A stretch of DNA of 64,000 nucleotides. Source: Pseudoxanthomonas sp. GM95 (GTDB taxonomy: Bacteria; Pseudomonadota; Gammaproteobacteria; Xanthomonadales; Xanthomonadaceae). The stretch covers positions 1,506,859 to 1,570,858 of the forward strand of contig NZ_FOAX01000002.1 of the NCBI RefSeq assembly GCF_900109775.1, read 5' to 3'. This document shows, in pieces, positions 9,562 to 18,100 of this stretch (position 1 is the first letter of the stretch; every line of letters starts with the position of its first letter). The position numbers and the translations under genes were made by a program. Under the pieces are notes generated by a model. The model was not told the origin of the DNA, made no database searches, and saw only the letters and a program-made list of their open reading frames with translations.

Positions 9562-12042
9562 ATGAGTGATGCGAACCCGCGGCAGCTCGAACCTCCACGA
9601 CTGCGTGCGTTGCTCCTGACCGACCTGTCCGGCTACACCGCCTTGGTGGAGCGGCTTGGCGATGAGGCTGCCGCAGAGGTGCTGCGTGAGCATGATCGTC
9701 TGGTGCTGGGTCTGCAGCGGCGCTGGAACGGGCAGCTGATTGATCGGTCCGACGGCCTGTTGCTGCTATTCGAGCGGCCCTTGGACGGGTTGGGGTTCGC
9801 CCTGGATTTCACCCGTGGTCTGCAGGAGCTGTCCCAGGCGCGTGGCATCGACCTCAAGGCCCGCGTTGGCTTGCACGTGGGCGAGGTGCTGACCTGGCGC
9901 AATGAACAGGACGCGGTCAGCGTCGGGGCCAAGCCTCTGGAAGTTGAAGGGTTGGCCAAGCCGGTCGCAGCGCGTCTGATGGCGTTGGCGCTTCCTGGTC
10001 AGATCCTGCTGTCGGCGGTGGCCGAATCGTTGACCCGACGCGCCTCGCGCGGGCTGGGAAAGCAGTTGCGCTGGAGGTCCCACGGTCTTTGGTACTTCAA
10101 GGGCGTGGCCGAGGCCCAGGAGGTCTTTGAGGTCGGCGAGCCCGATCTGATGCCCTCGCGCAGGCCGCAGGGCAATGCCAAGGCCCGCAGGCTTTTGCCG
10201 TTCTGGCGTCGGCCGGCGTGGTTGGCGGCAGCCGGGGTATTGGTACTGCTGGTCGTGCTGACCGCCAGGCTGATGACGCGGCCGGCCCTTGCCTTTGCCG
10301 AGCGCGATTGGGTGGTGGTGGCCGACCTGCAGAACCGGACCGGCGATGCACTGTTGGATGACTCGTTGGCGCAGGCCTTCCTGATCGGTCTGCAGCAGTC
10401 CCGCTACGTCAACGTGGTGTCCTCCTTGCGGGTCCACGAGGTCGTGCAGCGGATGAAGCTCGATGCGGCCAGCCAGATCGACCGCAAGCTGGCCGGCGAG
10501 ATCGCCGTGCGCCAGGGAGCGCAGGTGGTGTTGGCGCCGAGCGTGTCGGAGATCGGCGACCGTGTACAGATTGCAGTCGATGTAGTCGATCCGGCCAGTG
10601 GCGAGACCTTGCTGACGGTTTCCAAAGATGGCGTTGGGATCGGATCGGTTCTGGGAACAGTCGGCCAGGTCGTCGCGGAGCTGCGCGATGGCCTGGGCGA
10701 AACGCTGGAGTCGATCAATCGCGACTCCAAGCCGCTGCCACAGGTCACCACCGCCAGCCTGGAGGCGCTCAAGGCCTATGCGCTGGGGCAAAAAGCCAGG
10801 GCGCTACGCCAGTGCGGACCCGCCTTGGCGTACTACCAGCAGGCTGTGGAGTTCGATCCGACCTTCGCCCTGGCGCACGTTGGCATGGCGTTCTGCTACG
10901 AGATCATGGTCGACACGCCCCATGCGCAGGCCGAATTGGATGCGGCCATGCAGTACCTGGACCACCTGCCCAAGCGTGAGCAGTTGTACGTGCAGGTCTG
11001 GAAGAGCCGGCTCGATGGCGACTCACATGCGGCCACCGAGCGCCTGGGTGTCATGGTCAACCTGTATCCGGACGACTTTGAGGCGGTGAGCCAGTACGTA
11101 TGGCTCAGTCTGGCGCAAGCGGACTATGCGGCCGCCGAACAGGTCGCGCAGCGCTCCTTGACCGAGCGCAACCCGGAGCGGGGCGACATCCTCTACTACC
11201 TTGGCCGTGCGCAGTTGGCACTCGGTAAGCCCGAAGCTGCACTCAAGTCCTTTCAGGAGTCCGAACGCCTGCGGGGCAGTGGTGCGGGTAGCCAGAGCGT
11301 GCTCGCAACTGCCGCCCGTGGCGACGATTTGCGCGCCGTGGAGGAGCTGACCAAGGCTGCAGCCGGTCGCAAGATGACCAGCTCCGAGGCAGTTGCCATG
11401 ATCGACCTGGCGGTACAGCGCGGTTGCGCGCAGTGTGCGCAGGACATCATCCAGGAGCGGCTGGTTGATTACACGCAGGATCCGGACAGCTTCATGCCAC
11501 GGCTCTACCGCTTCATGGCGCTATCGGTGCGTGAGTCGATCGGCGGTCAGCCCAATGCCGCGGACCTGCTGAAGTACATCGACCAGACCCGTCGTGAAGT
11601 GACCGATGGCTTGTCCGGCGATCGCGAGGACAACGTCTACTTGCTCCTTGCTGCCTATTACCTGCTGCAACGATCGCACCCGCAGCAGGCTACTGATGCA
11701 CTGCAGGCTCAAATTGTTGGCCTGTCCACGCACTCGCGCAGTATGACCGTGTCGGCGCTGGCCAACCTTGTCAAGGCAAAGCAGAAGTTGATCGAGCAGC
11801 GACCCGATGAAGCCCTGGCGCTGCTTGATCGGTGGGGCAACCAGCCGAGCTTGCTCCAGGCCGAGGTGGTGCGCCGCGCCGCTTATCTGGCGGCAGGGCG
11901 TTCTGACGATGCACTGGCAGTCGAGCGCAAACTTGCTGCAGACCTGCCCCTGGCCTATGCCGAGGTGGCAGGCTCCTTTGCGCTACAGCCGCTCAACGTG
12001 GCCGATGTCATGGAGATGCGCCGGGAGCACCCGGAGCGCTGA
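9562..12042 (+). CDS. Peptide-modification-system cyclase: class III nucleotide cyclase, membrane segment, TPR
   Basis: 826 residues. A class III adenylate/guanylate cyclase domain (about 12-190) carries both metal Asp positions: Asp21 in LLTDLSGYT and Asp64 in DRSDGLLLLF. It also has GLHVGEV and a AARL motif. By hand alignment the usual transition-state Asn is Pro, so activity is uncertain. One membrane helix lies near 219-237. An alpha/beta domain (about 240-390) and a TPR-like helical C-terminus follow. This architecture, next to an NHLP-like small peptide and a SagB-like dehydrogenase, matches what I recall as the 'putative peptide modification system cyclase' family (TIGR04510). It is in operon-like spacing with the upstream cNMP-GGDEF gene and converges on the precursor gene, with 7 bases between stop codons. 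Confidence 0.88.
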   Translation: MSDANPRQLEPPRLRALLLTDLSGYTALVERLGDEAAAEVLREHDRLVLGLQRRWNGQLIDRSDGLLLLFERPLDGLGFALDFTRGLQELSQARGIDLKARVGLHVGEVLTWRNEQDAVSVGAKPLEVEGLAKPVAARLMALALPGQILLSAVAESLTRRASRGLGKQLRWRSHGLWYFKGVAEAQEVFEVGEPDLMPSRRPQGNAKARRLLPFWRRPAWLAAAGVLVLLVVLTARLMTRPALAFAERDWVVVADLQNRTGDALLDDSLAQAFLIGLQQSRYVNVVSSLRVHEVVQRMKLDAASQIDRKLAGEIAVRQGAQVVLAPSVSEIGDRVQIAVDVVDPASGETLLTVSKDGVGIGSVLGTVGQVVAELRDGLGETLESINRDSKPLPQVTTASLEALKAYALGQKARALRQCGPALAYYQQAVEFDPTFALAHVGMAFCYEIMVDTPHAQAELDAAMQYLDHLPKREQLYVQVWKSRLDGDSHAATERLGVMVNLYPDDFEAVSQYVWLSLAQADYAAAEQVAQRSLTERNPERGDILYYLGRAQLALGKPEAALKSFQESERLRGSGAGSQSVLATAARGDDLRAVEELTKAAAGRKMTSSEAVAMIDLAVQRGCAQCAQDIIQERLVDYTQDPDSFMPRLYRFMALSVRESIGGQPNAADLLKYIDQTRREVTDGLSGDREDNVYLLLAAYYLLQRSHPQQATDALQAQIVGLSTHSRSMTVSALANLVKAKQKLIEQRPDEALALLDRWGNQPSLLQAEVVRRAAYLAAGRSDDALAVERKLAADLPLAYAEVAGSFALQPLNVADVMEMRREHPER

Positions 12043-12049
12043 GGCTCGC

Positions 12050-12349
12050 TCAGTACTGGGCCAGTGCTGCCTGGACGGTGCCGGATTCGAAGACCACCGT
12101 TCCCTGCATGTGGATCGGTGCTGCGAAGTAGCGCAGGAACTGCTCGCGTGCCGCTGCAAGCTCTTCCTTTGATGCCAGCACATCCACGCACCCGCACGGC
12201 GGCGGCGTTCCACCACAGTCGACGCCCAGGGCGAGCAGGGCAGCAGCGGGATCGGTTGCAAACTGCTCACGGAACCCGTCATCGCTGGAGAGCAGGTCCA
12301 ACAGTTCGATTGCTTGTTCTTGCGTCAGTTTGGGCGTATCAGCAGTCAT
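12050..12349 (-). CDS. NHLP-like RiPP precursor peptide (putative modified peptide)
   Basis: 99 residues from the ATG at 12349; an upstream in-frame ATG at 12394 would add 15 residues rich in Pro and Arg. The N-terminal part (about 7-43) resembles nitrile-hydratase/Nif11-like leaders: an EQAIELLDLL helix, then DDGFREQFATDPAAALLALG. A Cys-containing turn with Cys45, Cys52 and Cys54 (DCGGTPPPCGC) and a C-terminal segment ending VQAALAQY follow. It fits what I recall as the 'putative modified peptide' family (TIGR04509), found with the cyclase and dehydrogenase seen on either side. The modified core and the modification are unknown. The dehydrogenase gene lies 69 bases upstream on the same strand. 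Confidence 0.82.
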   Translation of the reverse strand: MTADTPKLTQEQAIELLDLLSSDDGFREQFATDPAAALLALGVDCGGTPPPCGCVDVLASKEELAAAREQFLRYFAAPIHMQGTVVFESGTVQAALAQY

Positions 12350-12418
12350 GGGTTCGCGGTCGATTGGTGGCGGGATAGGGCGGTCTCGCCCCATGCCAAT
12401 GCTGGCACGGGGCGTGTG

Positions 12419-13624
12419 TCAGTCAATACGGTCTTGAGCTGGAGGGGGCGATGCCGGAGCCCGCCAAAGCGAGCCGGTCGGATCGAACTCCGTCGTGGTC
12501 ATCAGGCCAGAGCGCCAGCCGAACCCGCAGACCGCGAGCGGGCTGTCCGAGAGCGGCTGCAGATCCAAACTCTGCTCGATGTCGACCTCGTTGATCGCCG
12601 CCGTCACGAACGCGCCCAGTCCTGCCTGGGTGGCTGCCAGGTATAGCAACTGCGAGAGATGCCCTGCATCGAGCACTGCGACCCGATAGGCCTTGGCATG
12701 GCGCCGGTACTTCCAGAAGCTCCTAGGGAAGTTCGCCACCAGCATGACCAGGACATGTGCCTGCGCGAACCAGTGTTGTTGCGATACGGCGCGCATCGCG
12801 AATTCATCTAAGCCCTCAGGTGGTGCGGGCAGGGGCTGCAGCGCGTGTCCAAGCGGTGCGTAGCGGTATAGCCCCGGCTCGATCCCGTCCACGTTGCGTA
12901 CCAGCAAATAGGCGTCGATCGGGTGTAGCCCGCCCCCGGAAGGTGCGTTGCGCTTGAGCAGGGTCGGCCCGTTGGTGACCTGGACATGGCCATGCGCTGC
13001 GAAGGTTCTCTGCAACATCTGTCCGAAGAGAAGCGCGGGTAGAGCTTTGTCTGTATCGAAATTGCGGCATGTGGTGCGTTGCGCGAGCAGCAGGTCGAAA
13101 CTGTCCGGCGGGGGCTTGGGCAGGAACACCAGCGCTGCATCAACATGCGGGGCTGGAGAGGGCGCAGGCCCGTACCGGCCCGCCATGGCAACCATGTCCA
13201 GAGTCTGGGACTGCGCGGCAGCGTGGGCGCTGTCTACGCCGTGCCAGCGGCTCATGCGATGCATCACCGCCGCAAGCGGCCACCACCACTGCTCTGGCCC
13301 AAGGTCCGCGTGGTCCTGCGTCATGGGCTTGGAATAGGTCACCAGGGCGCTGGCAAGAAGTTCTTGCAGGGCCTGCTCCAATGCCTGCATCTGAATTAGC
13401 GGAGGCTCGCTTCCTGTGGTCAGCGCCGTCAGCAATGCCCATTGCGCAGGTGTCAGCACAATCGGCGTTTCCAAGTGTGGCGCCAGCGCCCGCCACTGGC
13501 CCTTGAGGCTCAGGCCGGTTCCGCCAGCCAACAGCTCCGCGATATCGACACTGGCCTCCTCATGCCATTGAAGGAGCAGGCCTTGGCAGCACCGTAGATC
13601 CGACAAGCTGAGCTGTGTGGTCAT
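12419..13624 (-). CDS. SagB-like FMN dehydrogenase, putative peptide maturation dehydrogenase
   Basis: 401 residues from the ATG at 13624; the in-frame sequence further upstream does not look coding. The N-terminal ~150 residues are family-specific. The C-terminal nitroreductase/SagB-like domain (about 180-380) has the opening QRTTCRNF, the FMN-phosphate and active-site region APSGGGLHPIDAYL, LYRYAPLGH, and the late HLSQLLYLAATQAGLGAF segment. SagB-type enzymes oxidise azolines to azoles in RiPPs. No cyclodehydratase (YcaO) is visible here, so this family must act differently or with distant partners. It matches my memory of TIGR04511. It lies on the same strand as, and upstream of, the precursor gene. 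Confidence 0.85.
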   Translation of the reverse strand: MTTQLSLSDLRCCQGLLLQWHEEASVDIAELLAGGTGLSLKGQWRALAPHLETPIVLTPAQWALLTALTTGSEPPLIQMQALEQALQELLASALVTYSKPMTQDHADLGPEQWWWPLAAVMHRMSRWHGVDSAHAAAQSQTLDMVAMAGRYGPAPSPAPHVDAALVFLPKPPPDSFDLLLAQRTTCRNFDTDKALPALLFGQMLQRTFAAHGHVQVTNGPTLLKRNAPSGGGLHPIDAYLLVRNVDGIEPGLYRYAPLGHALQPLPAPPEGLDEFAMRAVSQQHWFAQAHVLVMLVANFPRSFWKYRRHAKAYRVAVLDAGHLSQLLYLAATQAGLGAFVTAAINEVDIEQSLDLQPLSDSPLAVCGFGWRSGLMTTTEFDPTGSLWRAPASPPPAQDRID

Positions 13625-13737
13625 GGATTTATGGCCGTGCCGTTGGCAGGGAGCGTGGCCGGGGATTCTAGTGGGGCTTGGACGGTGGCCAGTAACTGGT
13701 CCGTGCCATACGGCACATTGCTGGTGTCTCTGAGGCC

Positions 13738-14868
13738 ATGGTTGAATCCGGCGAAAGAGGCAGCGGCGGTGCATCCATGAGCAGGGAAGGGCGGCGATCG
13801 CGACGTTGGCCGGGCACATTGATGCGTTGCGCGCTTGCCTTGTGCCTGTCGCAGTCAGCTGCTGCGTCGCCAAAGTCAGTGGAGACCTCAGCGGCGGTCG
13901 TGGTTGAGTACAGCGAAGCGGTCGATCTCTTCAATTTCCTGGACAACCTGGCTGACTGGTTGCCTGGCTACACCTCACCCGTCTACAAGACGTTCTGGGA
14001 GCAACAGTTCGGGCTGGGCCAGGATGACCTGAAGGCGCTGGCTGGATATGCCGCATTCCGGGTCCGCACCACGCGCCTGGCGGATAGCGATCCTGCCAAG
14101 CTGGACGATCGGATCTTCGCCGTGTCTTTTGATCCCTCCGCCGATCCACTCAGCGGGTACTTTGCGACCTCATCGACCTTCGATGGCGCATTGGAGCGCG
14201 CACTCCAGAATCAGTCGCCGGGTGACCAGGCTCTCCTGCGCGACTACTACGCGCGATTCCTCCCTCGCGCCCAGGCACTGGTAAAAGTCAGGGCCCGCTT
14301 CGTGTCGCAGACTTCTGCAGTGAAGAGCGAGCTTGCTGATCCAAAGACGGGTGAGCTTGTGCAGGGGATGCGCGGCTTCTTTGGCGTCACGCCACCACCG
14401 GCCTTTAGGGCGAACTTTGTATGGTGGCCGGATCCGGAGAGTACCCAGGCCAAAGTGCGCGGTAGCCACATCCTTCTTTTTTCGCCAGGAGACGGCGCAT
14501 CGGGCGCAGCGGCGATGGACTGGACGCCGATCGTCATGCATGAGCTCGCCCATTATTTTTCTTCCAGACAGAGCCAGGAGAAAAAACAGGATTTGGCGAG
14601 GCGGTTTCTGGCCTGGTGTCCGCAGGCCGGTGGCCTGCGAAATCCGCTGAATGCTGTGGAAGAGCCGCTGGCCATCTATTGGGGGCAGTACCTCTTCGAA
14701 AAAGTGGTGAGGGGCCAGGAGCTGGATCCAGCCTCTGCCTGGTACGTCCAGCCTGCTGCGGATAGAGGGCCAAAGCACATCGCGCTGCGCTTTCCAGCAG
14801 ACAAACAAGCGCCCCAACTGGGTGATGAGATCCTGAGGGCGGCGGCTGAAGCGTGCGATAAGCGCTGA
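13738..14868 (+). CDS. Secreted putative zinc metalloprotease (HELAH)
   Basis: 376 residues from the first ATG, which has GAGG just before it; ATGs at 13777 and 13822 are alternatives. A basic N-terminus and hydrophobic stretch (about 29-44, ending SAAAS) look like a signal peptide, so the mature protein is probably periplasmic or secreted. The gluzincin-like site is His268-Glu269-His272 in MHELAHYF, with a downstream Glu in NAVEEPLAIYW (308/309) as possible third ligand. The family is not otherwise recognised. It is divergent from the RiPP dehydrogenase (113 bp between starts), so a role in leader removal or peptide processing is plausible but only inferred. Confidence 0.7.
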   Translation: MVESGERGSGGASMSREGRRSRRWPGTLMRCALALCLSQSAAASPKSVETSAAVVVEYSEAVDLFNFLDNLADWLPGYTSPVYKTFWEQQFGLGQDDLKALAGYAAFRVRTTRLADSDPAKLDDRIFAVSFDPSADPLSGYFATSSTFDGALERALQNQSPGDQALLRDYYARFLPRAQALVKVRARFVSQTSAVKSELADPKTGELVQGMRGFFGVTPPPAFRANFVWWPDPESTQAKVRGSHILLFSPGDGASGAAAMDWTPIVMHELAHYFSSRQSQEKKQDLARRFLAWCPQAGGLRNPLNAVEEPLAIYWGQYLFEKVVRGQELDPASAWYVQPAADRGPKHIALRFPADKQAPQLGDEILRAAAEACDKR

Positions 14869-15136
14869 GTGGGTCGCTTGTACATCGGGGCACTTTGTTC
14901 GCTGTAAGTGCGAAGCTCACAGGCCTTCAATGAATGCTCAAACATGCAGGGCAACGGTGCCAGCCTGATCGCGAGTGCGGTGCTCCGTGGCGTCACTTTT
15001 TGCCCCATCTCGACGCCAGGCTTTGGTGGGCGCCAATGTTTTACGTTGGCATGAAACGTGTTTAACGATCCATTCGCTTGGCGTGCAACGCGCCAAGGCA
15101 TCCAACGGATCGGGGAAGTTTGTGCGGCATATCGGA

Positions 15137-18100
15137 ATGGGGAATATGGGGCGAGGCCTGGTTGGCCTTGCGTGCCTGCTGCTGATGCAGTTCAGCGTGG
15201 CAATCGACAGCGCAGCAGCAGCTTCGGCGGCTTGCACCGCGATCAACAGCATCGGGCCCGGGACCAGGGCGGATGTTCGCTACACCTTCGAGCCCAATCA
15301 GTTTGTCGCAGGTGACACTGTCAGCCTGAGCTTTGATGACGACGGTTCCCAAGTCGGGACGGCAGCTCCGGACGCTGACAAGGTCGTGACTTATGACACC
15401 ATCTACAGGAACTTCTGGAATCACTATGGTTCGGACGGTCCTGCTGCTCATTACGCCAAGAACTTCGACTCGGCTTTTTTGACTGGCGGCGGATTGGTAC
15501 TCCTTCTTCGCACCGGTGCTTCCTTCAGCAACTTCACGATCACCTGCGGCAACACGGCCCAGGTGTCGATTATCGTGTCGCCAGCGTCCGGGTCATTGCC
15601 GGCCGCCTCCTACGGGACGAGCTACTCGCAAACCTTCAGCGCCACCGGTGGCACAGCTCCATACACCTTCGCCCTGACTGGCGTATTGCCGCAGGGACTG
15701 TCGCTGTCTTCGAACGGTCAGCTGAGCGGCGCGCCGACCCGGGCTGGGCAGTACAGCTTCTCGATCAAGGCCACTGATTCGGCCAGTACCCCGAACTCGA
15801 GCAGCTCCAGCTACAGCCTGACGGTCGGCAGTGCCGTGCCGTCAGCGCCGCAGGGCGTCTCGGCGACCGCGCAGGACAAGCAGGCAACCGTGACGTTCAC
15901 CGCACCTGCCTCCGATGGCGGCGCCACCGTCAACGCCTACATCGTGACGTCATCGCCAGGTGCGATCACGGCGACCGGCAGCGCCTCGCCGATCCTGGTG
16001 ACGGGGCTGACCAACGGGACCGCCTACACCTTCACTGTGACTGCCAGCAACGCCGCTGGAGCCAGTGGCGCTTCTTCGGCCAGCAATGCAGTCACGCCCA
16101 GGTCTGAGCAGACCATCAGTTTTCCTAACCCGGGCGCACGCAACTACGGCACCACATCGGTCCTTTCCGCTTCGGTGACATCGGGCCTGGAGATCCAGTT
16201 CACCTCCCAGACCGCCGAGGTCTGCACGATCTACGGCAACAACCAGGTTTTTGGCGTCAAGCCTGGAACCTGCATCATCACTGCAGGGCAGGAGGGCAAT
16301 GCGGCCTATCTGCCAGCTACGCCTGTCACCCAGTCCTTCCCGATCAATGCGCTTGCGCCAGGTGCGCCAACCATTGGTTCGGCCACTGCGGGTGATCAGT
16401 CGGTCGTGGTGAACTTCACAGCGCCCAGCTATACCGGTGGCGAGGCTGTCTCCAGCTACAAGGTCACCGCGAGCCCGGGCGGGTTGAGCGCTACCGGCAG
16501 CGCATCCCCCATCACGGTGACAGGCCTGACCAACGGGACGGCCTACACCTTCACTGTCGCGGCGAGCAACAGTGCGGGGCCTGGCGCCAGCTCAGCTCCC
16601 AGCGCAAGCGTGGTTCCCAGAGGGGAGCAGACTTTGAGCTTCCCCAATCCCGGGAGTCGGGACTTCGGAACGACCACGGTGCTGTCGGCTTCGGTGACCT
16701 CGGGGCTTGAGATACTGTTTACCTCGACCACGCCGAGCGTCTGCACGATCTACGGCAACAATCAGGTCTTCGCCAAGGCGCCGGGCACCTGCTCGGTCAC
16801 CGCGAGCCAGGCCGGCAACCAGGCGTATCTGGCCGCCGCGCCGGTCACACAGTCGTTCGCGATCGTGGTCCCCGGTGGCGCCGTAGCGGTGACGACCAGC
16901 ACGATCCCCAATGCCACAGCGGGCAAGGACTACCAGGCCGCGCTGACCGCGACGGGTGGGGTCGCGCCATACACCTGGTCGCTGATTGACGGCATGCCAG
17001 CAGGCATCGTTCTGAGCGAGTCCGGTGTGCTGAGCGGTTCGGCGAACACCGATGGCACTTTCAGCATCCAGGTACGCGTGACCGACGCGGCCGGTCAAAC
17101 GGATGAAGCGCGCGTTCAGCTGATCATCGACAAGCCGGCCATCTCCATTACGCCTAGCAGCCTGCCGTCTGGCAAGCAGGGTGAGGTGTACAACCAGAGC
17201 CTCACCGCTGCTGGCGGCACGGCGCCGTATCAGTTCGCCGTTACCTTCGGTGCGTTGCCGGCGGGTCTGTCCCTCTCTGACGCGGGCGTGTTGAACGGCA
17301 CGCCATCGGTCAGTGGCAGATTCAATGTGCAGATCTCCGCGACAGACCGCCAGGGCTACTCCGCGACGCAAGCCTTTGCCCTGGTCCTGACTGAAAACGC
17401 CCCGGTCCTGACCGCTGACACGGCGACCACCGGCGCAAACGCGACGGTTTCCATCCCGGTGACTGCCAACGACGCCGGCTCGGTGTCGAGCATTACCATC
17501 GCCCAATCGCCAACGCATGGGTCGGCTGCGGTCGACGGCCTGGAGATCGTCTACACGCCGGCGAAGGACTACTTCGGATCCGACACCCTGGCCTATACCG
17601 CCACCGGTCCTGGCGGTACTTCCCAGGCGGCCTCGGTCAACATCACCGTCACTGCAGGCGCGCTGCCGGCTGTGGCGGACAAGACGGTCACGCTGCAAGC
17701 CGGAAAATCAATCACCATCGATGCGGCCGAGGGTGCAAGCAACGGACCGTTCACCAACCTTGCCATCGTTGACCAGCCCAGCACTGGCACCGTGGCGGTT
17801 CAGGGCACCAGCCTGACCTACACCGCGCCCGACACTGCATCAGGCAATGTGACTTTCGGCTACACCCTGTCCAATGCCTTCGGTGTTTCGGCACCGGGGC
17901 GCATCGCGCTGCAGGTCAACCCGACGCCGGTGGCTCCCTCCATCGTGCAGTCAGCCGTGGCGGGCAGAGCCAGCACCATCGATGTCACGGCCGGCGCAAG
18001 CGGAGGCCCGTTCACCGCGGCGGCCGTCGTGTCGCTGCAGCCGGCCAGCGCAGGAACCGCCACGATGACGCAAACCGCGGGCGGCTACGCGCTGACCTTC

